Assembly: GCF_900114475.1 (NCBI RefSeq)
Contig: NZ_FOTE01000019.1
Location: 1-64,000 of the forward strand
DNA from: Paenibacillus sp. 1_12
GTDB lineage: Bacteria; Bacillota; Bacilli; Paenibacillales; NBRC-103111
Direction: 5' to 3'
DNA length: 64,000 nucleotides
Made by a program: the position numbers and the translations under genes. The first letter of the stretch is position 1; the number at the start of each line of letters is the position of its first letter. The notes beneath the pieces were generated by a model. It had not been told where the DNA came from and made no database searches. It saw nothing but the letters and a program-made list of their open reading frames with translations. Shown here piece by piece: positions 15,553-24,219 of this stretch.

Positions 15553-17153
15553 AGCACCGCCACCTTTCCTTTCACTAGCTCAGGCTTCACCCAAACCCGG
15601 TCCAGCCCTCCGCTAACCAAGCGATAGTGCTGATTCGCATCGATATTAGGAAAATCCACACGCCGGTGCATCCCGCGGGTTTCTGTTCTGAATTTCGCCG
15701 ATTCGTACATCCAGCGCGCTGTCGCGGTCATGGCCAATGCTTCACGTGCCTTATAGCCTTGGGCATTCAAGGTAATCGTTTGATCTCTTTGTTGCTTCCA
15801 CAGCTCGTCGAGCCGCCCCAATGAATCGGTAAGCACCTTATCCGTGCGGAAAAGATTACGGTCGTAAGGATGAACTTCCTCTTTGACTGCCTCCACATAC
15901 TCCTGCACCTTGCCAGGCGATGGGTCGGAAAGCTGGCTTGTAAGCGGTGATGAGGACAAGCCCAGCAGGCTTCTGTCCTCTGCTTTGCCGCTTAAAGCCA
16001 GTGCAAATTCGGCAGCGCCTTGCCCTGCAAAGGAGCCTGAGGACATCGCCCAAGCTGCATTATGGCTGCCGCCTCCCGTAAAGCCTCCGCAAATAAGCTC
16101 ACGGGTTGCCGCATCGCCTGCCGCATAGAGCCCTGACACCTTCGTAGCGCAGGTTTCATCGATAATATGGATACCCCCGGTTCCCCGGACTGTACCTTCC
16201 AGACGAAGTGTAACCGGGAAGGAATCCCGGAAAGGGTCAATGCCTAGCCGGTCAAAGGGAAGGAAAAAATTCGTCTGGCCCACTCGAAGAATCGGCTTCA
16301 TTTCCTCCGGCACCTGGTCTAAACATGCATATACCTGTCGCCCTTGCAGCAGGTTCTTCGCGATTACAGAGCGGCCGCGATGTGAAGCCGCACCTTCCAC
16401 GACTGTGCCATCCTCATGATAAAAGCTGGCAAACCGGTAATAGGCCGTTTTGGTTACCGAGGAAAAGGTTGGTGATATCGCATAGGCATTTGAGAACTCC
16501 ATCCCAGAGAGTTCTGCTCCTGCTTCGGCAGCAAGTAGATACCCATCCCCCGTCAATACATTACAACCCAGTGCCTTACTGAGGAACGCGCATCCGCCCG
16601 TCGCAATAACAACTGCACCCGCACGAATGATCCAGGTTTCGTTGGTTTGGTTGCGCACGCCCCTTGCTCCGGCCACACCATGCGCATCCGCCAGCAGCTC
16701 AAGCGCAGGACTATGGTCTAATACCTTCACCCCAGCCTTTTGTACCAACTTCCGCATCATTTTCATATATTCCGGTCCTTGCAGCGCCCGTATCTGCACC
16801 GTGCCATGCTCATCCGCCGGAAAAGGATAACCCCATTGCGCCAAATGATTCATCCGCTCGTATGCTTTATCCAGCACCCTGTTCATCCATCTATCCTCAG
16901 AAAGCTGGCCGCCCAGATCATACCGGCTCAGCTTGGCCTCCTGCCGAAGCTTATCGTCAGGCTGAATATACCAGACGCCTGTACCCGATGGAGCGGTCGC
17001 ACCGCTTGATCCCAAGTAGCCTTTGTCCACAAGTGCCACCTTGGCTCCCGCATTAGCAGCTGAGATTGCTGACCACGCACCAGCAGGTCCGCCGCCAATG
17101 ACCAATACATCCACATTTAATTCCAGATCTGCTTTTAGTTTTGTTTCACCCAT
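15549..17153 (-). CDS. FAD-dependent oxidoreductase (fumarate reductase / AprA-like)
   Basis: 534 residues from ATG 17153 (GGGAGG 8 bases upstream). Rossmann motif VLVIGGGPAGAWSAISAANA near residue 18 and a C-terminal FAD motif SGLYAAGDAATRELICGG with FTGGGSHNAAWAMSSG. The overall order is that of succinate dehydrogenase, fumarate reductase and adenylylsulfate reductase flavoprotein subunits. The reaction cannot be named. With a coupled 2[4Fe-4S] ferredoxin and no membrane anchor genes, it looks like a soluble two-subunit oxidoreductase. Operon partner of two HpaB-like proteins, so it may act on the product of their reaction. Confidence 0.85.
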   Translation of the reverse strand: MGETKLKADLELNVDVLVIGGGPAGAWSAISAANAGAKVALVDKGYLGSSGATAPSGTGVWYIQPDDKLRQEAKLSRYDLGGQLSEDRWMNRVLDKAYERMNHLAQWGYPFPADEHGTVQIRALQGPEYMKMMRKLVQKAGVKVLDHSPALELLADAHGVAGARGVRNQTNETWIIRAGAVVIATGGCAFLSKALGCNVLTGDGYLLAAEAGAELSGMEFSNAYAISPTFSSVTKTAYYRFASFYHEDGTVVEGAASHRGRSVIAKNLLQGRQVYACLDQVPEEMKPILRVGQTNFFLPFDRLGIDPFRDSFPVTLRLEGTVRGTGGIHIIDETCATKVSGLYAAGDAATRELICGGFTGGGSHNAAWAMSSGSFAGQGAAEFALALSGKAEDRSLLGLSSSPLTSQLSDPSPGKVQEYVEAVKEEVHPYDRNLFRTDKVLTDSLGRLDELWKQQRDQTITLNAQGYKAREALAMTATARWMYESAKFRTETRGMHRRVDFPNIDANQHYRLVSGGLDRVWVKPELVKGKVAVL

Positions 17154-17204
17154 TTTGAATACCTCCCTATAATTAGCATATAAAATCAGCATAATAGCTC
17201 CAAC

Positions 17205-18701
17205 CTATTGATGATACGTGCTGCCCAGTAAGTACTCCTGCACTTTATCGAAATGCGGCTGCTTGTTATAGTCGACATATTGCCTTGCATAGGTTCTTAT
17301 TGGATCTCCCGCGTAGTACCTTTCATAAAGCTCATGGCGCGCACCAAGCTGGCTGCCAACCAGCTCCCAGGCCAGCTTTAGCAGCTTTACCCGCTCTTCG
17401 GCACCACGATCTGCTCCCCGGTAATAAGCCTGAAGCTGCGTACCCAGCGGGCCGCGGAATTCAGCAAGCGTTGAAGGAGCCTGGAGCAATCCCGCTCCTG
17501 AGAGCTGCTGCAAAATTTCGATCGCTCTGGGATAATAGCGGTTCCCGAGATTTTTGGCTGTCGCCATCAGCCCGCTATCCGGTAGCCATACACCAGAAGG
17601 ATCCAGCTTGGCTCCATGCTCCGCTGTCAGCAGCAGGGCTTTAATTGACTCCAGCTGGTAAAATAGCTCAGCTAGCTTTTCCTTGACATGGGCGAATTTC
17701 TTAATGCCTATAGAATCCGCCAGCTCATTGCCCACTGCCGCCACAAACTCCAGCTTGCTGACCAGCCTGACGATACTCTTGTGCAGTCCGAGCCCGCCAC
17801 CAACCGCTGTGGAGCGAACTTTCCAGAGCAGCTCAGGGTCCTCCTTAACCAGTACTCGCTCCCAAGGGATCAAGGCGTCATCGAAAACCAGCACGGCATC
17901 CATCTCGTCAAATCGTGAGCTGAGCGGATGGTTTTCTTCTTCCTCCGAGGCAAAGGATTCCCGGCAAATCAGGTGTAAGCCTGGCGTATTCACAGCAACC
18001 ATGAGCAGAAGCGCATATTGCTTTTCTTCTGCCGTTTTCTTAACTAAGGGCGATACGATAATTTCATCCATATAGGGACTGCCGGTTGCCAGCATTTTGG
18101 CTCCACGGACAATGATCCCATCCTCGGTCTCACGCACGATACGCAAGGCTGTGTACAGCCCCCCAAGCTCAGAGGAAAGCTTCGTCCTGTCGATCTGCGG
18201 GTCGTGCCCGGCGGAAGTCACGAGAAGATCATGGTCTCGGACGTAACGGTAATAATTAACTATTTTATCCGAATAATCAGGATCCTCGGATTGAAGCAAC
18301 TCCCGGCCGATATAGAGGCCTGCCACCTGCCCTCGATATGTTCCGCCTACACGGCTCATTACACCAAAGGTCGCATCCGACCATATTTTGAATGCACGGC
18401 TGCGCCGGAATACATCCTCCTTCTGCTCTGGAATCAGAAAAGCCATGTTGGCATGGGCTCCTGTTTCTGTCTCAAAGACCAAATGCGGGGCTAGCTCCGG
18501 TTCATCCTGCAGATCAAGAATGCCCGCTACAGATTTAATTGTCCCACGAAAGGCGGGATGGTTGGCAATATGTTGAACCAGCTTCCCGTCCAGCCACACT
18601 TTCCTGCCATCATTTAAGCGCTGTAAATATCTCGCTCCTGAGCTTACAGTCGTGTTTGGTTCAGTGCCTGATCCGATGCTTGATTTCGATCCTGCTAGCA
18701 T
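17205..18701 (-). CDS. HpaB-like FADH2-dependent aromatic monooxygenase
   Basis: 498 residues, matching the 4-hydroxyphenylacetate 3-monooxygenase oxygenase family along its length. N-terminal YLQRLNDGRKVWLDGKLV, middle SAGHDPQIDRTK (the family's H...PQ..R loop), and LGGLYTALRIVRETEDGIIV with GAKMLATGSPYMDEI. Then FDDALIPWERVLV and a C-terminal helical part. Family knowledge: HpaB oxidises phenols with FADH2 delivered by a separate reductase (HpaC). No HpaC-like flavin reductase is encoded in the window. The loop that is GR.PDY in classical HpaB reads SRVGGTYRGQ, so the substrate may differ. Overlaps the upstream paralogue by 7 bases. Confidence 0.85.
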   Translation of the reverse strand: MLAGSKSSIGSGTEPNTTVSSGARYLQRLNDGRKVWLDGKLVQHIANHPAFRGTIKSVAGILDLQDEPELAPHLVFETETGAHANMAFLIPEQKEDVFRRSRAFKIWSDATFGVMSRVGGTYRGQVAGLYIGRELLQSEDPDYSDKIVNYYRYVRDHDLLVTSAGHDPQIDRTKLSSELGGLYTALRIVRETEDGIIVRGAKMLATGSPYMDEIIVSPLVKKTAEEKQYALLLMVAVNTPGLHLICRESFASEEEENHPLSSRFDEMDAVLVFDDALIPWERVLVKEDPELLWKVRSTAVGGGLGLHKSIVRLVSKLEFVAAVGNELADSIGIKKFAHVKEKLAELFYQLESIKALLLTAEHGAKLDPSGVWLPDSGLMATAKNLGNRYYPRAIEILQQLSGAGLLQAPSTLAEFRGPLGTQLQAYYRGADRGAEERVKLLKLAWELVGSQLGARHELYERYYAGDPIRTYARQYVDYNKQPHFDKVQEYLLGSTYHQ

Positions 18702-20083
18702 GGAGTATCCTCTCCCTTTAACCAGAATTCCCTATAGCGGCTGCGCAGCAGCTCCAATGGATAATGCTCGAACAGAATTTGCGCCTGCTGAAGCGAATCG
18801 CCAAATACATATTGCTCGTGCAGCCTTCTTCTGAAGGCTTGAGGGCTTGCGAGCATTTCCCATACCCCGCGCAGTAGTTTGCCGCCAAGCTGTTGCCCCT
18901 CTTGTTCTTGCCCGCTTCCTTCGGGAGCTTCAATTCCAGGCGCATCCAGTATAGCTATGCCGCTTGTATGCTGGAGGGCTTCATAGCCCTTGTGCAGCAG
19001 CATACTCCCGGCTCGTTTGGCTGCCTGAACTGGCAGTACTGCCGGAAGGAGCAATCCAGTTGGCGTCAAATAAGCGCCGAGCTCCGCTGCGTGCAGTAAA
19101 GCTCCCATCGTGTCAATGGCTTGCACAAGCTCCCCGAGCTCTCCTTGAATATGGAGCTCATTTCCAAGCCCGCTTGCGTCTGCAAGCGCAAAGGACATTC
19201 CCGCGATGAGCTCTAGCTCCGCAAGCTGCCTGGATGCCCACTGGAAATCTGCCCATGTGTTATGGGATGGGTCATGAAGCAGACGCTTCACCATGCGGGT
19301 ATCGCGATCGACCAACACCCGGCTCCAGGGCACAAGCACGGCATTATACGTTACCGTTACTCCAGAATCGAAGTCTGGATGAAGTCGTACTACCAGATAC
19401 TCGCTATCTATCGGCACAACTGCAATCGTATGAGCTAGCGTATCTGAACTTCCTTCCTCCCGGATAAAGACCAGCAGCTCATCCACGAACAAGGCATCGC
19501 TCCCAAACGTCTGCGTCCCTCGCAGTACAACGCCATCCTCCGTGTACGTTGCCACGGGGTATATGGCCGCCGGGCTGGATGACTGCGGTTTTATAGGCTG
19601 CCATGAAAGAGTGATAAGGCTGCTTTGCTTGAAGAATGCTTCAAACAGTAAGTTCATTTGCTCTGCTTGGATCTGCCCTCTGGGATCAACAGGCTTCAAC
19701 GGTTCGGCCGGTTCCAAGGGCAGCACCCCATCCTTGCGCCTATGCTCATGTGCAAACGCAGACCAGGCAGACAACAGCGCATGCGCGTAATCAGCCAGCC
19801 CCGTGGCAAACACGGACCTGTTGCCCGCCAAACTGAACAAGCCTTTTCGCTTCATCGTCATCTCATCGGATGATTTCGGGCAAGAATAAGACTGCTTTCT
19901 TAGTGGATGCTCCACATTGCCAAACTCATGGCCCAAGCGCGACTTTTCCCGCTGATAAGCCGCATGTCCGTCCAGCGACGCGAACAATTCCCCATCGACT
20001 TGATAGGTGCGTCGATTGGAGCGAATGCCAGCTTTCTTTGCATCCGCATCGCCATCCACAATTGGTTGCTTTGTTCGGCCCAT
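18695..20083 (-). CDS. Diverged HpaB-like paralogue, possibly non-catalytic
   Basis: 462 residues. Homology to the neighbouring HpaB-like protein is visible in RRTYQVDGELFASLDGHAAY, AIYPVATYTEDGVVLRGTQT, YNAVLVPWSRVLVDRDTRMV and the C-terminal helices. But the region of the active-site loop (H..PQ..R in the partner) reads LSWQPIKPQS, without the histidine or the arginine, and the stretch before it is shortened. Two adjacent, overlapping paralogues of which one looks degenerate suggest a hetero-oligomer with a structural or regulatory subunit. ATG 20083 is preferred (GGGTGG upstream) over a TTG two codons earlier. Confidence 0.72.
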   Translation of the reverse strand: MGRTKQPIVDGDADAKKAGIRSNRRTYQVDGELFASLDGHAAYQREKSRLGHEFGNVEHPLRKQSYSCPKSSDEMTMKRKGLFSLAGNRSVFATGLADYAHALLSAWSAFAHEHRRKDGVLPLEPAEPLKPVDPRGQIQAEQMNLLFEAFFKQSSLITLSWQPIKPQSSSPAAIYPVATYTEDGVVLRGTQTFGSDALFVDELLVFIREEGSSDTLAHTIAVVPIDSEYLVVRLHPDFDSGVTVTYNAVLVPWSRVLVDRDTRMVKRLLHDPSHNTWADFQWASRQLAELELIAGMSFALADASGLGNELHIQGELGELVQAIDTMGALLHAAELGAYLTPTGLLLPAVLPVQAAKRAGSMLLHKGYEALQHTSGIAILDAPGIEAPEGSGQEQEGQQLGGKLLRGVWEMLASPQAFRRRLHEQYVFGDSLQQAQILFEHYPLELLRSRYREFWLKGEDTPC

Positions 20084-20107
20084 CTCCAACCACCCTTTCC
20101 TACGGCG

Positions 20108-20941
20108 TTAGCCTTTAATGCCTGTCGTTGTAATACCTTCAATGAAATATTTTTGGGCCGCGAAAAATACAACTACACAAGGCAGCAATGTGACGACCGA
20201 CATTGCCATCACCTGGTTCCAGGACACAGCTCCATCCGTATCCAGCGTCATTCTTAAGCCTAACGATACCGGATATTTAGATACACTATTGATGTAGATC
20301 AAAGCATTAAAAAATTCGTTATAAGTCCATAAAAACTGGAAGAGCCCGACCGATACCAAAGCTGGCAAGCATAAGGGCGCAAGCACCTTGGTCAAAATGC
20401 CAAACGAGCCACAGCCATCCATCACGGCTGCTTCGTCCAAATCCCGTGGAATCCCCCTGAAAAACTGGATTAAGAGAAATATAAAAAAGGCATTCACTCC
20501 AAGCAAAGCAGGGATATAAAAGGGTAGGTACGTATTTAGCCAGCCAAAATTTTTAAACAGTAAATACCGGGGAATCATAATCACCGCATCCGGCAGCATT
20601 AACGTCGATATCATTAAAGCAAAGAACAGCTTTTTTAAAGGAAATTGAAACCGTGCAAAGCCATAAGCGATCAGCATGCTGGACAGCACGGTCAACACTA
20701 CAACAGGCAGAACCAATACAAAGGTGTTACGAAAAAAAACAAGATAGCTGTTTTTCCCGATTCCCTTCCAGCCCTTCACATAGGAATCCCAAACAAAATC
20801 GGTTGGGATCAAGCCAATTGAGGCAAACACCTCGGCATTGGGCTTAAATGAAGCAGCTACCAGCCATAACAACGGATAAATAAAAGCTATACCAACCGCC
20901 GATAGCAATATGAATAACAAAACCTTTTGCACACGGCTCAT
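20108..20941 (-). CDS. CUT1 carbohydrate-type ABC permease (MalG/AraQ-like)
   Basis: 277 residues with six membrane helices. EAA loop DEAAVMDGCGSFGILTKVLA followed by PLCLPALVSVG, the contact site for the shared ATPase. C-terminal VVFFAAQKYFIEGITTTGIKG is the usual MalG-type end. Its start overlaps the stop of the partner permease (ATGA-type). No ATPase gene is in the operon; in Firmicutes one MsmX-type ATPase commonly serves many such importers. Role: half of the channel for the substrate of the HpaB cluster. Confidence 0.9.
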   Translation of the reverse strand: MSRVQKVLLFILLSAVGIAFIYPLLWLVAASFKPNAEVFASIGLIPTDFVWDSYVKGWKGIGKNSYLVFFRNTFVLVLPVVVLTVLSSMLIAYGFARFQFPLKKLFFALMISTLMLPDAVIMIPRYLLFKNFGWLNTYLPFYIPALLGVNAFFIFLLIQFFRGIPRDLDEAAVMDGCGSFGILTKVLAPLCLPALVSVGLFQFLWTYNEFFNALIYINSVSKYPVSLGLRMTLDTDGAVSWNQVMAMSVVTLLPCVVVFFAAQKYFIEGITTTGIKG

Positions 20942-21816
20942 TTCGCCTCTCCTCCATCCTCATAATGCGTCCAGCGGTCGGAGGTCTTTAACAGCAGGAA
21001 GGTAACCGCCAATATAATAAGAAACAATATCCAGGACAGAGTCGAAGCATAGCCCATTTTGAAAAAGTTAAACGCCTGCTCATACAGCATCAGTCCATAC
21101 AAAAACGTCGATTTGAGTGGACCTCCCCCTGTTATTACAAAAGCGGCGGTAAACTGCTGGAAGGCACCAATCGTCTGCATGACCAGGTTGAATAAGATAA
21201 CTGGCGTCAGCAAGGGTAGCGTAATCCGAAAAAATGTCGCCAGCCTCGATGAACCATCAACCTTCGCAGCTTCATATAGCTCCTTGGGAATTTGCTTTAA
21301 GCCTGCCAGAAAAATAACCATTGATGAGCCAAATTCCCAGACGGGCAGCAAGGTGATGGTAAATAAGGCCAATTGCGGACTACCCAGCCAGTCCATGGGA
21401 CCTAACCCGACATGACCCAATATTTCGTTAACCAAGCCCTCCCGCATAAAAAGAAATTTCCATAGAATTGAAACGGCTATACTCCCACCAAGCAGCGAAG
21501 GCAAATAATAAACCGTGCGGAACGCGCCAATGCCACGAAGCGGGATATTCAAAATAACAGCTACCAGCAAAGCTACTGCCAGCTTGGCAGGCACAGCCAT
21601 AAGCACATAATAAAAGGTGACTTTTAAAGATTGATAAAAATCCGGATCAGCAGCCATCATGCTGTAATTTTTCAAGCCAACGAATACAGGGTCACGTACC
21701 ATACTGTAGTCGGTAAACGAATAATACAGCGAAGCCAGGAAAGGATAGAGCGTCAGCACGCAGAAACCTAAGATCCACGGGCTGACATACAGCAAACCGA
21801 CATACCAATTACGCAT
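20938..21816 (-). CDS. CUT1 carbohydrate-type ABC permease (MalF/UgpA-like)
   Basis: 292 residues with six membrane helices. N-terminal LLYVSPWILGFCVLTLYPFL is the typical first helix, and EAA loop YEAAKVDGSSRLATFFRITL precedes PLLTPVI. It starts 5 bases after the binding-protein stop. Partner of the MalG-like permease, with which it overlaps by 4 bases. Confidence 0.9.
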   Translation of the reverse strand: MRNWYVGLLYVSPWILGFCVLTLYPFLASLYYSFTDYSMVRDPVFVGLKNYSMMAADPDFYQSLKVTFYYVLMAVPAKLAVALLVAVILNIPLRGIGAFRTVYYLPSLLGGSIAVSILWKFLFMREGLVNEILGHVGLGPMDWLGSPQLALFTITLLPVWEFGSSMVIFLAGLKQIPKELYEAAKVDGSSRLATFFRITLPLLTPVILFNLVMQTIGAFQQFTAAFVITGGGPLKSTFLYGLMLYEQAFNFFKMGYASTLSWILFLIILAVTFLLLKTSDRWTHYEDGGEAK

Positions 21817-21821
21817 AACCG

Positions 21822-23156
21822 TTACTTGATACCCTTCAATTTTTCAGTCATTCTGCGGATTAATTCGCTTGCGCCTTGTTCAGGAGATATTTTGCCGAAG
21901 CCGACCTGCTGTAAATAGTCTTCGCTCAGCTTGAACAACTCTTGGTTGCCGCTGATCCCATTCTCCGGGTCACCTGGCTTGGCAAGGGCAAGACCCACCG
22001 CTTTTACTACAGTTGCATCTATGATGTTCTGCTCCGCCAGCTTCTTGGCGTTTTTCTCTACAGGCGGCACGCTGAATACATCGCGTAATCGCTCAGCCGC
22101 TTCTGGATCTGTTAGCAGCCAGCTGATGAACTTCGCCGCTTCCTCAGGGTTCTTCGTCGCTTTATTAATGACCAATGGTGTGGTCGGATTGACCTGCACA
22201 GCTGAGGTTTTGGCATTGGCCGCTATTGGGAATGTGGTTACATCTAGCTGAGGAATAAAGGTTTTATGCTTGGATAATGTAGATGCCAAGACGAACACCA
22301 TACCTGCATTACCCTTTTGCCAGCTCACGTTCTGCGAAATATCCGGGTACAGGCTGCTTTCTGCGAGCGGCTGGAGCACACCATCGTCCAAAAGCTTTTT
22401 ATAATAAGTAAAGGCTTCTGTCAGGATGGCCTGGTCAAAGCCAAGCGTCTTGTCGTCCTTAATCCATTGCTGGTTCGTTTGTTGTTTTATAAACGGATGA
22501 AGGAAGGTACGAACGTCAAGCTGTGCGAGCAGATAAGCCTTGGGATCCTGTTGATGCACTTTTTTCCCAATCTCATGAATTTTGATCCAATCCCAGCTTG
22601 TGTCGGTGGGAATGTTGAATTTCTTGAAAAACTCCGGGTTATAGGCAATAACCATCCCGTTAACACCCATTGGCAAACCGATTAACTCACCGCCAAATAC
22701 CGTATATTTATTTACAAAATCCTGATTAAAAGCTTCCAGATTCAGGTTTTTCTTCTGTGTGTTCAAATCCAGCACTAGCTTGCCCTTTACCGCGATATCA
22801 TCAATCCAAGTAATGCCAAGATGAGTAATGTCGGGTGCAGTCCCCCCCGCGAATTGCGTAACCAATTTCTGATAGTAACCGTCAAAGCCGCCATATTCAG
22901 GCTCGATCGTAATATTCGGATATTTCTTCATGTACAAATCTACAGCTTCCAACACGGCTTTGTGCCTATCCTCAGTTCCAAACCAGGCAAACCGCAATGT
23001 CACCTTTTTGGCTGGCGCCTGCGGCTGTTCTTTTTGGGGCTGCACACTTTGTCCCCCTGCAACTGGTGTATTGCTGCCATTACTGCAGCCTGCCGCTACC
23101 CCCATGAACATCAGCAGCGTTAATAGTATTCCAATAGTTCTAGTCGGTTTTTTCAT
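21822..23156 (-). CDS. CUT1-type substrate-binding lipoprotein
   Basis: 444 residues. The signal peptide IGILLTLLMFMGVAAGC (lipobox VAAGC) is followed by a proline- and glutamine-rich linker and a family-1 solute-binding fold (VTLRFAWFGTEDRHKAVLEA; YPNITIEPEYGGFDGYYQKL; WLLTDPEAAERLRDV). ATG 23156 has GGAGGCAGGT just upstream. First gene of the operon, divergent from the two-component system, as is usual when such a system induces its own transporter. Family 1 members bind sugars and glycosides, so an aromatic glycoside is one possible ligand given the HpaB genes; this is inference. Confidence 0.9.
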   Translation of the reverse strand: MKKPTRTIGILLTLLMFMGVAAGCSNGSNTPVAGGQSVQPQKEQPQAPAKKVTLRFAWFGTEDRHKAVLEAVDLYMKKYPNITIEPEYGGFDGYYQKLVTQFAGGTAPDITHLGITWIDDIAVKGKLVLDLNTQKKNLNLEAFNQDFVNKYTVFGGELIGLPMGVNGMVIAYNPEFFKKFNIPTDTSWDWIKIHEIGKKVHQQDPKAYLLAQLDVRTFLHPFIKQQTNQQWIKDDKTLGFDQAILTEAFTYYKKLLDDGVLQPLAESSLYPDISQNVSWQKGNAGMVFVLASTLSKHKTFIPQLDVTTFPIAANAKTSAVQVNPTTPLVINKATKNPEEAAKFISWLLTDPEAAERLRDVFSVPPVEKNAKKLAEQNIIDATVVKAVGLALAKPGDPENGISGNQELFKLSEDYLQQVGFGKISPEQGASELIRRMTEKLKGIK

Positions 23157-23421
23157 AATACCTGCCTCCTCATTCTTGGTCTCTGAGTATTTACTATAAA
23201 AGGTTTTAGGCAAAAAAAATACAACCCTAATCTTAGAAATGGTATCCTTTACGATTAATTTTCAGAAAAAAAGTATCATTTCCCCTACAATCGTTGATTG
23301 CTGCGTATTTTTGTCAATCAAGAAACCTATACAAGAACTGAAAAATCCAGTATCATTTTAATATATCCGATAGGATTACTTTACTTTATTATGAAAGTCT
23401 CAGACGGAGGTTGGAATTCAC

Positions 23422-24219
23422 GTGTACAAACTTGTACTTGTTGATGATGAAGCGGAAATACGTAATGGACTAGCCCAATACTTTCCTTGGCAGCAAATTG
23501 GCTTCCAAGTAGTAGAAAAGTTTGATAATGGATTGGACGCTTTTACATATATGGAGTCACATCCCGTCGATGCACTGTTATGCGATATCTCGATGCCGCT
23601 TATGAGTGGAATGGAGCTTGTACAGAAGTTGTACGAACGGAGAATCAAAACCAAGGTCCTGCTGCTGAGCGCGTTTAAAAACTTTGAGTATGCCCAACAA
23701 GCATTGGCCTACGATGTTAAGGGATATATTCTAAAGCCTACGCACTTTAATGAAATTCATGAGGTATTTTCCAAGCTTAGGGCTGAATTGGACAATGATC
23801 GCGAGCACCATCCCGATTTACCGGAGCAGCGTGTTCAAGAGGGGAACGAAGGATCCTTCCAAGATAAAGTGATCGGTTCCATTAAAAGCTACGTTGAGCA
23901 TAATTATTCCAAAGCTACTCTTGAAGAAGCGGCTCGCCTGATCCGCATGAATCCTGATTATGTCAGCAAGTACTTCAAACAGAAGACAGGGCAAAATTTC
24001 TCGGACTATATTGTGGAAATCCGGATGGGCAAAGCTATCGAGCTGCTTCGGGATATCAACTATAAAACTTATGAAATCAGTGAACTGGTTGGCTACAGCT
24101 ATCCGAAAAACTTTACAAGAACTTTCAAAAAATATTATGGCATCAGTCCCCGCGAATTTCGTAATAGCAGCGAACCTGCAAGCGAAAAATCCAGTAAAAA
24201 ACCAAGTGAAGACGAATGA
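23422..24219 (+). CDS. YesN-type response regulator (receiver + AraC)
   Basis: 265 residues from a GTG at 23422 (GGAGG 11 bases upstream). Receiver domain 1-120 with acidic pair LVLVDDEAE, phospho-acceptor aspartate in LLCDISMPLMSG and lysine in ILKPTH. AraC-type double helix-turn-helix from about 155 (YVEHNYSKATLEEAARLI; ISELVGYSYPKNFTRTFKKY). Family knowledge: YesN-like regulators activate sugar uptake operons. It overlaps the kinase gene by 4 bases and is divergent from the binding-protein operon, which is the likely target. Confidence 0.92.
   Translation: MYKLVLVDDEAEIRNGLAQYFPWQQIGFQVVEKFDNGLDAFTYMESHPVDALLCDISMPLMSGMELVQKLYERRIKTKVLLLSAFKNFEYAQQALAYDVKGYILKPTHFNEIHEVFSKLRAELDNDREHHPDLPEQRVQEGNEGSFQDKVIGSIKSYVEHNYSKATLEEAARLIRMNPDYVSKYFKQKTGQNFSDYIVEIRMGKAIELLRDINYKTYEISELVGYSYPKNFTRTFKKYYGISPREFRNSSEPASEKSSKKPSEDE

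Noticed and set aside
16664-17056. Plus-strand frame of 130 codons opposite the flavoprotein gene (similar ones over both HpaB genes)
   Set aside because: GC-rich genes readily leave long open antisense frames; the sense proteins have clear family motifs.
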